Positions 33,250 through 44,538 of a DNA stretch of 64,000 nt are shown in pieces. The position numbers and the translations under genes were made by a program. The number at the start of each line of letters is the position of its first letter. Positions within the stretch are counted from its first letter, which is position 1. A model generated the notes under the pieces. It saw only the letters and a list, made by a program, of their open reading frames with translations, was not told the origin of the DNA and ran no database searches. Source of the DNA: Meconema thalassinum. Lineage: Eukaryota; Arthropoda; Insecta; Orthoptera; Tettigoniidae. The stretch is taken from positions 1,212,696,609 through 1,212,760,608 of the forward strand of contig OX336388.2 in the NCBI GenBank assembly GCA_946902985.2, in the 5' to 3' direction.

Positions 33250-36200
33250 TCTAATGGTTACGACACTTTTCTATTGGGAGGTGGGAATGAGGCGTTCAAC
33301 ACCGCAGTGTGCTATTCCAAATGTATTGAAGGTTATTTTCTTTTGCTGTTCTGGAGGGGGTGAAAATGCTCCTTAACAGCTCATACGTCCATGAATTTGC
33401 AGCGTAGCCGTGTGAGAGGAATCAAAGGCTCATTTCTGGCGCTGACAGTAGCCACCATGTTTTTCTTTGAGGTGAATACCGACATTGTATCTTATTTAAA
33501 CTCCCGGAGCAACTACCCGAATTCTAGATTCTAATAATACAGTAGTGTACCCGAATGTCACCATGTGGACCATGTGTTCGTATCCCAACTAGCTCACGGT
33601 CTTTCGAGGTATGGGACGTTCCTGCCCACAATACGACCACATGCTCAGGATTTGAGTCTACCAGGTAACTACTTCTACAGGAAATACACAACATTCCTAA
33701 CAATAAAACATTTACTGGTCTAAAATCATGGCTATACAACAAATACAAATCAAAGGACAAATTACATTTAATTCCCACAAATAAAATAGGGTTATTCTGT
33801 GAGCTTTCTTCTTAAAAATAGTGCTACACTGCACTCAAACCTAATTCTAACATCCTGTCAATAATAGTTCAGATTACAAGGTTTCCATAGTGTTCATCAT
33901 GTGACACAATTTTAGTTAATGGGAGTATCTTAATATAAAAATCACATGTCACATAAAAATGATATTACTAAGACATTATTCCGTCTCTTAAGGCATTTAC
34001 TTCAATTAGCAAAAATTCATTATATTCTGCATTTATTAACAAATATTTGTTGTGTCGTGCGAATCATCTTCCTTCTTTCCATCCCTATGAACGATCTAGG
34101 ACAGTGGTACATGCTCCTTAAAAAAAATAAACATGGATAGAATATTTTATAGTTTCACCATATAACGATTTTTCTGGGTCTTGTCGGGCTTACCATAGTT
34201 ACAACTGTGTCATGTTCTGGGAAAAACACATACCCGTATGCATAAATTAGCATGAACTGGCAAATGCATTTTATAGAAGATGCCTACATTATTTTGGTTC
34301 AGCTTTCCTCCTCAGAGGATAACTTCGCCAAATATTATCTGATTTCTATGATCCAACAACGTATGTGACTTGCCACACACCATTCAATTCAATTGGCATC
34401 AATATAATACTCATATTTTAATTGCATATTTAAATACCGAGATTTCTCAGTGTCCTACTGTGACTGTAAATGACAAGGGATCGGTCGACGGACCTTTCTC
34501 CCCCTCAGCAGGTCATAAAATTCGTTCCAGCTGGCTAACCAAGATGGCCGCCACGGAAATGGTCTACAATACCTCTCTCTCTCTATTGTCAAGGTCAAAC
34601 TTGTTTACAATTATATAACAGTACAGATACGCTAGGCGTGATTCCTAAGTAATTGAGTCATTTAATTAATTAACACCTATCTTTATAGTGTATTTGGGCT
34701 CAAACTGGCTCCTTAATAAACATTCATGGCTGGGGTGGAATTCTAGTGATAGCCTTGCCGTTCTATGGTGATTATGTGGCTTTAAGACGCGCATCATAGT
34801 GAAACCCCACGGTTTTCACCAGCAGCTGTCAGTAATATATCAGGAAATCTGCGTTCCTAGACGACGAATATGATCCTACCTATCAGGGTAGACCATTGGT
34901 ACAAATGCTCACTGCGTCTCGACGGACGTCAATAGTGGCCATAATTCATGCAAGCGTTGGAAATAGACAGGATCTATCAAAATCGCTGCGTATAATACAG
35001 TATGCACAAAGGCGATACTCCTCGAAGATTCAGCCAACTTTTCACCTAACGCGCAAGCTATTCTAGTCAATCCCCGCGATTATCTTACGTAAATCACTGG
35101 ATTCTACGTTAATCTGCACGCTATACATGCGGCTCAAACAATCTTTCACATAGATGACTCCATTATTAAGGCACCTGCGTTCTCTCTGTTATACTACTTA
35201 AGCCAAAGCTTTCATAGCTCCTAACACAAATGTATAAATTTACTGGCTTACTTTAATTTAATGGTCCTCAAACATAATCCTAAGGATTGACCATATCAAA
35301 TATTCATTCAAAATTTTCACTGACACTGAAAAAGCTCTCGTATTTCACTATATTCCACGTTACACTTTTACTGTTTACCAAATTACAGTACCTTTAAATT
35401 AGACATGACACTATTTGAACATTATTTAGGCCAAATTTGCCCATTACTTTATTGTTGCTGACCCCAGTTTATTATTATTATTATTCATTTACCGTTACCG
35501 TTAGATTCATCACTATTTTTGACCTAAAGGGTCCTAAACAAATCACCTTCCAAGCCATATTTTATTCAAGACGAGTGGTGAAAACTCGTTCAGTAAGTGA
35601 CTATTACATCTTTTAATCTCAAAGTGATAAATCGTTACATGGTGAACTATTCAGTTATAAGGATATAATTGCATGTGTACTCACTTTTTCCTTCTTGCTG
35701 GAAAATGCCAGCTCTTCAGCCTAAGCGCTACCATGATGTTTGGTTTAAGCCATCATGATATCCTTAACACAACACTGAGATTCACACACTTGCCACATGA
35801 TACACATATTTTTATAAGTGGCCTTTACCACTGCTATACACTGAATATTAACCATTAGACACATGAACACTTTAAATCATTATTTCACCATTTATTTACA
35901 CTTCATCCACGACTTCACATGTTGATCCTTAATCCGGACTTCTCCTACGCTTGATCTCAGAGATGCGATGCAATTATGACAACCGCTGGTCTACGTGAAA
36001 TCTAGTAGCGTTTTACGGATGTTCGATCCTCGTTCCCTGCAATCACGTTTAGCTCACTATCCTGGCTAGGTGGCAATGACTTCCACGCTCCCATCACTGT
36101 AGTGATCCTGATGATAATGTCATACAATTCTGACAATACCTCCCGGTATAAGAACTGTTCGAAAACATTATAAGTTCCTTTTCGCTGTAGCGAATTTATA

Positions 36201-37362
36201 TCTGCGTCAGATAATAGATAAATATCTGCATTACTTTACTTTCGACGCACTTCATGATTATTTCTGAAGCTTATAACTTGCTTCCATTGTCTTCAACGGC
36301 GGCGCGTTGGTATTTTAATACTTGGCGTGCTTACTGCAGAGCGAATGTAGACAAAAGACTTCTAACTCTCAACTGCTGTAGGTCAACTAACAACTTTCAA
36401 CTCGAGCGACTGTAGATCAACTGACTTCGCGTGGGCTGCTCCCCCTTATAAAGGTTTCTTGCACAAAATAGTTCACGGGACATGTGAGAGCGACTCCCTT
36501 CTTGAAATAATCCCTCTTCAGCCGAAATGACATCTGCATCTTGTTTATTTAGGTGTGGAGGTTTCAAAAACATTCGCGTGCTGGCGATCGCTTCGGCCAA
36601 TTAATTACAATTAATTGCCTTAGTTCAGCGCGTTATGACGCCACGGTGGGGGTTCCCCGCTGGCTGGTTACAATATCCCTGCTCTTGAGCGTGAGTTAGG
36701 TTGTAATGCGGTCATTTGGAGATATAGGCATCAATTTAGGTGAAAAACCACTCCTAAATTACTTCTCCGTGAATATATTCATCTGTGTGTATATTTCAAT
36801 GCATTACAATGTTCCATTTAGCTGGAATTAATTAATTTCCTTGTGCACCCGGTCCCGCCATAACTTGTCCCGTTGTCGAATGGTGGATTCCCGGGTCATT
36901 AATTTTGAGCTGTCTCTCCGCTCCAGACGTAAGTAGTGCGGTCGGCGCCTAGGCTACTCCGCCCACTCGCTAAGGGTCATTTGTAAACTGCCAAACTCGC
37001 CTTCTCTCGTTTTCGTATGCTCTGAAAACGTATATTTCCTATGCATTTGGCTACAATTCCTCCTTTAAATTGCTATGATTTTCACGTATAAATCGTGAAA
37101 TCACGCTAGACTATTATATGTCAGTATACCTCTCATTGCTCTGTGGGTTCCCTATAATTGCTCCCCCTTAGAGACCAATGGTTCGACCCTAGGCATAACC
37201 ATGTGCCTGGTCTTCTCTGATGAGACCTGAGTTCGATGCCAGACTGCCGTGACTAATTGGGCACAGTAGATACTGTCACTTACACTTACGTTGTGTTAGT
37301 TGTTGGCCTAAGGGGCTTGGGACATCTTTTTAATCTGCCCCATGTGTTGTAATTTGTGTTCA
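33250..37362. other. Long stretch without a recognised gene
   Basis: Four kilobases with no coding domain. A TTA repeat lies at 35470-35486. 36390-37060 is GC-richer, with a TATA-like CTTATAAAGG at 36445 and GGTTACAATATCCCTGCTC at 36664; this could be part of an LTR or a promoter region, but I cannot pair it with a second copy. The Helitron starts at 37364. Confidence 0.4.
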
Positions 37363-37521
37363 ATCTCTATCTATATTATAATACGCTGAGGTGTATGTTT
37401 CACAAAACTCAAGCTCCTAAACCAGAGGGAGTTAGAAGTTGTGGTTTGTACCAAGATCTTCCAAATGGTCTCAATAGTACAGGAAAAATCTTGCTTTTCT
37501 TGAAAAGTCAACGGAAATATA

Positions 37522-37556
37522 TTTATTTGTTTAAAAAGTGTGTTTAAACAAATAAA
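37522..37556. repeat. Perfect 14-bp stem hairpin in Helitron 5' region
   Basis: TTTATTTGTTTAAA (37522-37535), 7-base loop, TTTAAACAAATAAA (37543-37556). Similar hairpins recur at 40772-40808 and 40945-40972. Role unknown. Confidence 0.85.
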
Positions 37557-37787
37557 GTTGAATCAAATAACTTCACGGACAGATTGTTGCTAGGCGACAA
37601 CGACTAACTCTGTATCATGATAGTCAAAGCCGCACCAATACTGAACCAGACTTGATGGGCAGATTGACCGTCTCAAAGATTATCGCTAGGCGACAACGAC
37701 TTACTTTGCTTCATGATAGTCCGGTAAAAATTGCTAAGGACATTGCCCATCTTACAGAATATGGTTGACCTAGGCAACGCCGTGAAT

Positions 37788-38181
37788 GGTTGGTTGGTTC
37801 TTAAGTTTAAGGGCTGCGACAACGCGGTCATGTAGCCCCGTGTACTTTGGGTGTGTGTAGAATCTGTCTGATAACCGGTGTTAATTGTGATGACTGTATT
37901 AGTGTGTGTTATCTGTTTTTTTAATTTTAGTACAGCAACTTAGAATTTTTCAAATAGTTCCTATTTTTGCCGCCAAGCGCCACCGTCAACGACTACTAGG
38001 CCAAATTCAGAACTTAGCTACTAGACGCCACCGCAGTCGGCTCGTGGCAACGAACGTAGAAACCCAAGAGCGTTGTTTACATTAACCTATCTAATTTAAC
38101 TTCACACAGGTGCAATTAGTGGAAGGTTCTTTAACATGCCATAAATCTATGACATGGGACCGCCGGCTTTACTTCCCCTGA
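37788..38181 (-). mobile_element. SINE-B, head-truncated, inside the Helitron
   Basis: The plus strand starts with TTGGTTGGTTCTTAAG and follows the SINE-B tail (GTAGCCCCGTGTACTTTGGG) up to GGCTTTACTTCCCCT at about 38180, where Helitron sequence resumes. The tRNA-like head is missing, so the element was deleted or recombined at its 5' end. Confidence 0.88.
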
Positions 38182-38299
38182 ATAGAAAGTAGAGTAAACA
38201 TCTTCATCGAAGATTTAGCGACCCCTTCTAATCCATTTTAAATACGTACGCTGTTGGCAACTATTTTATCGACGTGTTCCCCTTCACAACCAGCATAGT

Positions 38300-40323
38300 T
38301 GTGGGAGAAATACAAAGACTACAAGGCCGATGATATTCTGCGCAGAAGGCGTCAAGAAACACAAAATCATGGCATGGATTTCCCAGAAGAAATATACAAT
38401 GAAGCTAGATAGCAAGCAGAATCGGTGTCGCCAATTTCTCGTGGGAGTTTCCACTATTAGATCTAGATCTACGAGCTGTGATGGAAGAAGCGTCAGCGTG
38501 GTGGACAAGGTGTAATAGAGAGAATGCCAGTAGTTAGTATGCACGATAGAGAAAGATACTTCTTGCGAATGCTGCTAATAAGATTAAAGGGTGTCAAAGG
38601 TTTTGATAGTGTCAGGACAGTCAATGGAGTTCTATGCAAGACTTTCCAGGAAACATGTAAAAAACTTTGACTTCTTCAAGAAGATAAGATTTGGCATGAT
38701 ACTATCCTTGGGGCAACTCACTCCCATATGCAAGTTGCTTACGAATGTTATTTGTCATTGTGTGAAGATTTTGTACGCAGATACTCTGAAGAAAGTGGCC
38801 CACAGTATGCAAATGCACTCATTGAAATCAATGGCCACCTTCACACCTACGGCTTAGATCTTAAGAAACTTAACCTGCCAGATGTAAAACTACACGTTAA
38901 CAGTCCAGGACTGCATTCGTTTGATGTTTTAGAAGAGCAAGCTAGGCCTATCAGCAACAGACAAAAGCTAAATGAGGCGCAAATAAGGGTTGTAGATTCT
39001 ATCTTTAATGCCATATATGGAAACCCGGAAGAAACAATAAAACAGAACTGTTTCTTTTTAGATGGACCGACAGGAACTGGTAAAACATTTGTTTACTCTA
39101 CATTGTTACATATATTCAGAGCAAAAGGAAATCAAGCTTCTCCAGTAGCGTATACAGGAATAGCAGCTACACTTCTACAAGGAGGACGAACTGCTCATTC
39201 TTACTTCAAAATCCCTCTGATTCGCAATTCTAATTCTACGTGCAACGTTACGCCAAACACACCAGAAGCAACTGCCCTGTTGAATACAAAATTAATTATT
39301 TGGGATGAAGCACCAATGCCGCACGTGTACGCATTTTTTGCTGTGGACAGACTTCTCAAATATCTGACCAACTGTACTGAAGCATTCGGTGGTAAAGTCA
39401 TCTTACTGGGTGGTGATTTTTGCCAAGTCCTTCCTGTCATAATGAGAGGATCACGTTCTTTGACAGTTGCTAGCTGTTAGAAGCGGCATAGCTTCTGGAA
39501 TGAATACCATGTACTTAAACTCACCCAGAACATGTGCGCTTTAAATTCTGACAAATAATTTTCAACATGGTTTTTAGAAATATGAGAAGGCAAGACTGGG
39601 GCGGAAGTTACGGTACCATCTACATGCTATCCACAAATACAAGATCCAGTTGAACAGCTATAAGGTGATTTTGATTTTACTGCTGTCACTCCACAGGAGC
39701 TTAAAGGAAGAACTATTCTTACGGTCACCAATGAAGCATCGCTTGAACTGAACAATCGAGTACTTCAGCGTTCACCGGGAGATGAGGTAGTCTACGAGAG
39801 TGTAGACGGTATTGTGAGTGAGTATGCGCAAGATCACTTACCTTACCCTGAATAATTTTTGAACAGTTTGACATCAACTGGCATGCCTCCAAACAAACTT
39901 ACACTTAAGAAAGGTGCTATCATTATGTCATTAAGAAATATTCTTCCCTCAAAAGGGGTCTGCAATGGGAGAAGGCTAATAGTTAACGGGTTACAACGTA
40001 ATATCATAGAGGCAACTATTATAGATTCTGATAAGAGAGAAATCGTTTTCATACCCTGGATGACCCTTATCCCCTCTGATACGAACATGCCTTTTAAATT
40101 TAAAAGAAGGCAATTCCCAGTGCGTTTGGCTTTCTCAATGACAATAAATAAATCTCAGGGTCAGACTTTCGATAAAATCTGGCTTTACTTGACAAAACCC
40201 GTCTTTACTCATCGACAGCTTTACGTAGCCCTTTCACGGGTAATATCGTTTAGCTCGCTGTCGGTTGTGTCAACAAGTAACAAAATAACCAACTGTGTGT
40301 TAGGAGAAATTTTTGATAGATAA
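38300..40323 (+). pseudogene. Helitron Pif1-type helicase, degraded
   Basis: Coding fragments in order: HGMDFPEEIYNEA (about 38358-38405), RERYFLRMLLIRLKGVKGF (about 38545-38605), then a TGA at about 38668 in place of the usual Gly, LLQEDKIWHDTI, and an open part to 39480 with Walker A DGPTGTGKTF (about 39061-39090), GIAATLL, the DEAPM Walker B box and LLGGDFCQVLPV. After a stop, 39543-39850 has several stops. Then 39859-40323 gives GMPPNKL, KRRQFPVRLAFSMTINKSQG and VALSRV (motifs V-VI). In the family this 5'-3' helicase unwinds DNA during rolling-circle transposition. At least four stops make it a pseudogene. Confidence 0.93.
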
Positions 40324-40593
40324 ATTCAGAAAGTATCTTAACAAAATGGATCATCTTGGAAGAAATGTGATTTGGCTTCTTAAATACAACTCTCTACACC
40401 TCACTCGAGAACTACTGTATGTGAAAGAAGTCCTGGTTGTATCCCAAATTTTCTCTGTGAAGTTATCATTTCACAGCCCAGTTGGATCTTTTCTTCCTGC
40501 ACTGGTATTAACATATTAAGTTTGTGAAGTTTTTTCGTAAATAAATGTAATGTTACTAATAGCTCAGGCCGTTCCTTAAATTGCACTGTTATT

Positions 40594-40622
40594 GCGTAGA
40601 TACTCTACGCGGGCTCTGCTAG
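40594..40622 (+). terminator. Helitron 3' terminal hairpin and CTAG end
   Basis: A 7-bp perfect stem GCGTAGA/TCTACGC with a 3-base loop, spacer GGGCTCTG, then CTAG. This is the signal that ends rolling-circle strand transfer in Helitrons (not a transcription terminator). Confidence 0.88.
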
Positions 40623-40623
40623 T

Positions 40624-41030
40624 ATGATTATAATACGCAAAGGTGTATGTTTCACAAAACTCAAGCTCCTAAACCAGAGGGAGTTAGAAGGTGTGGTTTG
40701 TACCAAAATCTTCCAAATCGTCTCAATAGTACAAGAAAAATCTTGCATATCTTGAAAAGTCAACGGAAATATATTTATTTGTTTATAAAGAGCTTTTAAA
40801 CAAATAAACAAGACGATAGCCCCTCCCAGAACTGTGTCGCGTACAGCCGCATAGCACTATTGCCAGGCGGGTAGTCTGTACACATGGGGCGCACACAACT
40901 CATTGTGATGAATTGCTCTCTGATTTCATAAATGTCGGCAATTTGTTTAAAAAGTGCGTTTAAACAAATAAACATATTTATAGAAGCCCGCATAACAGTA
41001 AAGCCAGGCGGATGGTTTATACACATACGA
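40624..41030 (+). mobile_element. 5' part of a second Helitron copy
   Basis: Directly after the CTAG-T end the sequence ATGATTATAATACGCAAAGG restarts the 5' region of the first copy (37372 onward). It stays alike through TTCACAAAACTCAAGCTCCT and the hairpin region to about 40810. After that a roughly 170-bp segment repeats once with variation (CCAGGCGGGTAGTCTGTACA and CCAGGCGGATGGTTTATACA). No 3' end is visible. Confidence 0.7.
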
Positions 41031-41284
41031 GAGTTCTGATAGCCTGTATTTCTGCGGTGATTATAGTAGTGTGTGAAACTATAATTTTTGGAGTTTATGA
41101 TTCGGATAGGTGCTCCGGTACTTGAATTAATATACTATCCTGGAATTCACCTGGGGAAAAAAGAAACAAAATGGGGAATCACACACTCAGGTTAGCCACT
41201 ATGAGCGCCGGGATCCAATCCTCTGATCTTCGAACTTGCTGCAGTACTCCATTTCGGTCGAGGTGAGCGATGTAACGGACAGTT

Positions 41285-41391
41285 GTTGGTGGTGTTGTTT
41301 CATTTAGGGGCTTGGGCATTGTGGTCATTTCAGCCCCGTGAACTGGGGTGTGTGTAGAATTTTCTTGATAAGCTGCGTTATTGTTGATCTG
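41285..41391 (-). mobile_element. SINE-B/G-type tail fragment
   Basis: Contains AGGGGCTTGGGCATTGTGGT and GAACTGGGGTGTGTGTAGAA, a diverged version of the shared tail of SINE-B and SINE-G on the minus strand. Confidence 0.6.
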
Positions 41392-41760
41392 TAATAATAA
41401 TAATAATATCGTATGGCCTTGGGTACCGGATGCAAGCTTTGTTATTTGACGCCCAGAGGGCAGCTTGCATGTCAAATTTTGTTGTTCCTTGGAACGCAAT
41501 GAAAGTCATGGAGGTTGGATATCTAAGCTAGTAGAGAATGGAGGAAATTTTTTTGTTGGCGGAGAATCACGAGATTAATTTTGCCAATATGAACACGGCC
41601 TACCGAATTCAAATGGGTTCTTTTACATGCCACCAACGTATGACATGCGTACCGTGATTTGTGTCGCCTTTCAAAAATCACTTATCAAGGCCAGGAGTGA
41701 GCCTGAAAGCTTGGGGTTGGGAGTCAGATACGGTAACCACTCACCCAGCGTGGCAAGCTG
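41392..41760 (-). mobile_element. SINE-E copy
   Basis: Minus strand: head near 41755 (GTGAGTGGTTACCGTATCTG), B-box region diverged, GTAGGCCGTGTTCATATTGG, CTCGTGATTCTCCGCCAAC, then GACATGCAAGCTGCCCTCTG, CACCCGG-type sequence and the tail GGCCATACGATATTATTATT. Other copies are at 44200 and 58500. Confidence 0.85.
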
Positions 41761-41764
41761 TTGG

Positions 41765-42060
41765 TCTGTACTATTGTGTGTATTAGTAATTGGAGCAAGA
41801 ATTGGGATGGAGGTGGTAGAGGCCTAAAGTTAAGAATCATCACGGCATTTCTCTGGAGTAAAAGCGGGGAACCATGGAAAACCAATTCTAAGATGGCCGA
41901 GATGGCAATCGCACCCACTACTTGTAAATTGTGCCTCAAGAGGCTGAGTGTACCCCGTTCCAGCCATCAGACCAGAATTATATTTATTAGTGGAGCCGGG
42001 AATCGAAACTGGATCTCAGGGGTGACAGCCAAGAATGCTAGCCACTACACCACCAAGTGA
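41765..42060 (-). mobile_element. SINE-G copy
   Basis: Minus strand: head TTGGTGGTGTAGTGGCTAGC, B box TTTCGATTCCCGGCTCC, AATTCTGGTCTGATGGCTGG, ACGGGGTACACTCAGCCTC, and a core with GGTTTTCCATGGTTCCCCGC. The tail is truncated near 41770. Confidence 0.85.
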
Positions 42061-42061
42061 T

Positions 42062-42777
42062 CACACACATTTACAGTCAGCACAGAAACACAGATTTACT
42101 GACAAATAGGCTACCAAATGCACCCCAGTTCACGGGTATGATGATTAAATTGTCCCAATCTCCTAAAGTTAATTGCTATCTGTTGGAAGTACAAATGAGG
42201 CGTAGAACATCACTGTACTAACACAAAGTTATTGGACGTTATTTTAATGCCTCCTTGTACCCTGCGACCTCACAGAGGCACACCACATGGCGTGTTTAAC
42301 ATATTTCAAACTTTTGAGGTATTTGAAGCCATTTTTCAGTGTTATCTAACATATAATGCATTTCAGTTGGTCAACATGATTAGTCGATTACGTGGATAGT
42401 AAAATCACCCTAATTACAATAAAATATTGCATGAATTATTTATAATGTAATTCACATAATTTTGTTACAAAATATTGATATGAGGGAAGATCTTTAATTG
42501 AATGAAAATGTTCGAAATAATTCAAGAAGATAATAATTGCAGTTTTCTTATTGATTGCTACAATACGTGCATTATCATTTGCTGCAAACTAACCTTTTCG
42601 GTATGTGCTACCATTCTTTTGTAAAAAAGTGTATCAATATTTCATGTATTATGTCTTTCGGGTTAGGGTTTTTAAATATTTGTACTCTCCAGCTAGTGCT
42701 ATTTGGCACAATCATGTTGACCAACTGAAAATCATTCTATGATAGATATTTCCCACTGCTGCATCACTGAGCGTATT
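42062..42777. other. No gene recognised
   Basis: AT-rich, no recognisable element. Confidence 0.45.
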
Positions 42778-42788
42778 ATCTTTGTAAA

Positions 42789-43105
42789 ACCGACAGTAGT
42801 GGCTACGCGGGCTAAAGCGCTGCGTTAGGTCAAGGGGCCAAGCTCTCTGCTGACTCGGTAGACGCGTGGGTTCGAGCCCCACCGTCGGCTGTCCTTGAAA
42901 TGGTTTTCCGTGGTTTCCCATTTTCAACACCAGACAAATGCTGGGACAGTACCTTCTGACAGGCCACGGCCGCTTCCTTCCACATCCTTGCCCAGTTTCA
43001 TTCATCTCCAACCATTCCATCTCTCATCCCGACGCGCAGGTCGCCCACGGGCGTCGACTAGAAAGACCTGCACTCGGCCTCTCAGGAGGCTACACGAAAA
43101 AAAAA
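42789..43105 (+). mobile_element. Chimeric SINE: SINE-C head and core with SINE-H tail
   Basis: A single 317-bp insertion between perfect 11-bp duplications ATCTTTGTAAA at 42778-42788 and 43106-43116. 42789-43022 is SINE-C (B box GGGTTCGAGCCCCACCG, core GGTTTTCCGTGGTTTCCCAT). 43023-43097 is the SINE-H tail (GCAGGTCGCCCACGGGCGTC, ACCTGCACTCGGCCTCTC). An A run closes it. The duplication flanks the whole chimera, so it moved as one RNA. Confidence 0.9.
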
Positions 43106-43116
43106 ATCTTTGTAAA

Positions 43117-44040
43117 CTACCTCGTGGTGTAGGGACTAGCATTCTTAGCCTTCATCCCGAGTTCTCTGTTATATTCCCAGCTCTGCCAAGAAATTTAGTA
43201 GGTTGGTTCCTTAGTTTAGGGGCTGCGACAACGCGGTCATGTAGCCCCGTGTACTTTGGGTGTGTGTAGAATCTGTCTGATAACCGGTGTTAATTGCGAT
43301 GACTGTATTAGTGTGTGTATCTGTTTCTTTTTAATTCAAGTAAGAACTGCAACTTTGAATTTTTCAAATAGTTCCTACTTTTGCCGCCAAACGCCACCGT
43401 CAACGACTACTAGGCCTAGTTCAGAACTTAGCTACTAGACGCCACCGCAGTCGGCTCTTTTCAACGAACTTAGCAACCTAAGAGCGTTGTTTATATTCTT
43501 AACCTATGCAATTTAGCTTCACACTGGTATAATTAGTGGAAGGTTCTTTAACATGCCATAAATCTATGACATGGGACCGCCGGCTTTACTTCCCCTCCGA
43601 AGGAAGGCATACTGAGGGATTGTTAACGCTCTTAAAAAATCCGACGGCTTCGGCCGGGTCTGAACCCGCTATCTTGGGCATAGAAGCTCAGCATGCTACC
43701 ATCTACGCCACCAAAGCAGCCCAAGAAATTTAAATTCTGGTCTGAGGACTAGAACAGGGTCCACTCAGCCTCGTGAGGAAAACCTTAGAAGAGGAGGGTT
43801 CGATTCCTATCTCAGCCTTCTTGGAAATGGTTTTCCGTAGTTTCCCACTCTTAATCCAGGCAAATACAAGGATGGTTCCGAACTTGAAGCTACGGCCGTC
43901 TCCTTCCCAATCCTCACCGTAATTACAAATCCACACATTAATACAGTCATCACAATTACACGTATCAGACAAAATTCAATACACACCCAAGTACTCAGGG
44001 CTACATAACCACGGCATAGAAAAACCCCTAAATCAGGTGA
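43117..44040 (+). mobile_element. SINE-G copy split by a SINE-B
   Basis: Head CTCGTGGTGTAGGGACTAGC and B-box region at 43122-43185; after the SINE-B (43198-43720) it resumes with AAATTCTGGTCTGAGGACTA, CACTCAGCCTCGTGAGG, core GGTTTTCCGTAGTTTCCCAC, and a tail with CACATTAATACAGTCATCAC and CACACCCAAGTACTCAGGGC. That tail is the same type as in SINE-B. Confidence 0.88.
43198..43720 (-). mobile_element. SINE-B nested in SINE-G
   Basis: 523 bp with a perfect 12-bp duplication CCAAGAAATTTA at 43186-43197 and 43721-43732. The minus-strand head begins GCTGCTTTGGTGGCGTAG; the B box reads GGGTTCAGACCCGGCC; the body and tail are complete. It is younger than the SINE-G it interrupts. Confidence 0.95.
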
Positions 44041-44379
44041 CAACATATTTTCTTTGAAGGTGGTTTCCTTTGATACAGGAAGACGACAGCACATACATAA
44101 ATTTTTGTTTGCATTAAATGCTCATGCACGTGAATGTAGCAATCAATCATTACCCTTCTCAATGTTTTCAAACATTTTTTCTTCAAACCTAGATCTTCCT
44201 TTATAAGCTGCGGTGTGTGAGTGGTTATCGTGTCTGACTACCAACCCGAAGCTTGCAGGTTCACTCCTGGTAAGTGATTTTAAAGGCGACAAAAATCAGG
44301 GCACGCATGTCATACGTTGTTGTCATGTTAAAGAACCCATTTGAATTCAGTAGGCCGTGTTCATAATGGCAAAATTAAA

Positions 44380-44439
44380 TGATGATGATGATGATAATTG
44401 TTGTTTTAAGGGGCCTAACATCTAGGTTATCGGCCTCTA
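44380..44439 (-). mobile_element. 60-bp 5'-truncated retroelement tail nested in SINE-E
   Basis: Flanked by a perfect 12-bp duplication GGCAAAATTAAA at 44368-44379 and 44440-44451. On the minus strand it is TAGAGGCCGATAACCTAGAT, TTAGGCCCCTTAAAACAACA and a CAT repeat tail. A similar string lies at about 61562-61600. Confidence 0.9.
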
Positions 44440-44538
44440 GGCAAAATTAAACTCGGGATTTTCCGCCAACACAAAGTTTCTAATTTCTCTACTAGAAAGC
44501 GCTATAGTGTCAAGGAGCTTAGATATCTTACCTCCTTG

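Larger units (their letters stand above)
37364..40622 (+). mobile_element. Helitron with broken helicase gene
   Basis: Starts TCTCTATCTATATTATAATA after an A (37363) and ends with hairpin GCGTAGA-TAC-TCTACGC (40594-40610), eight bases, then CTAG (40619-40622) before a T. TC start, 3' hairpin, CTRR end and A/T insertion site are the Helitron hallmarks. It is 3.26 kb long and holds only the helicase half of the RepHel gene; no HUH Rep domain is seen. A truncated SINE-B lies inside. Confidence 0.88.
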
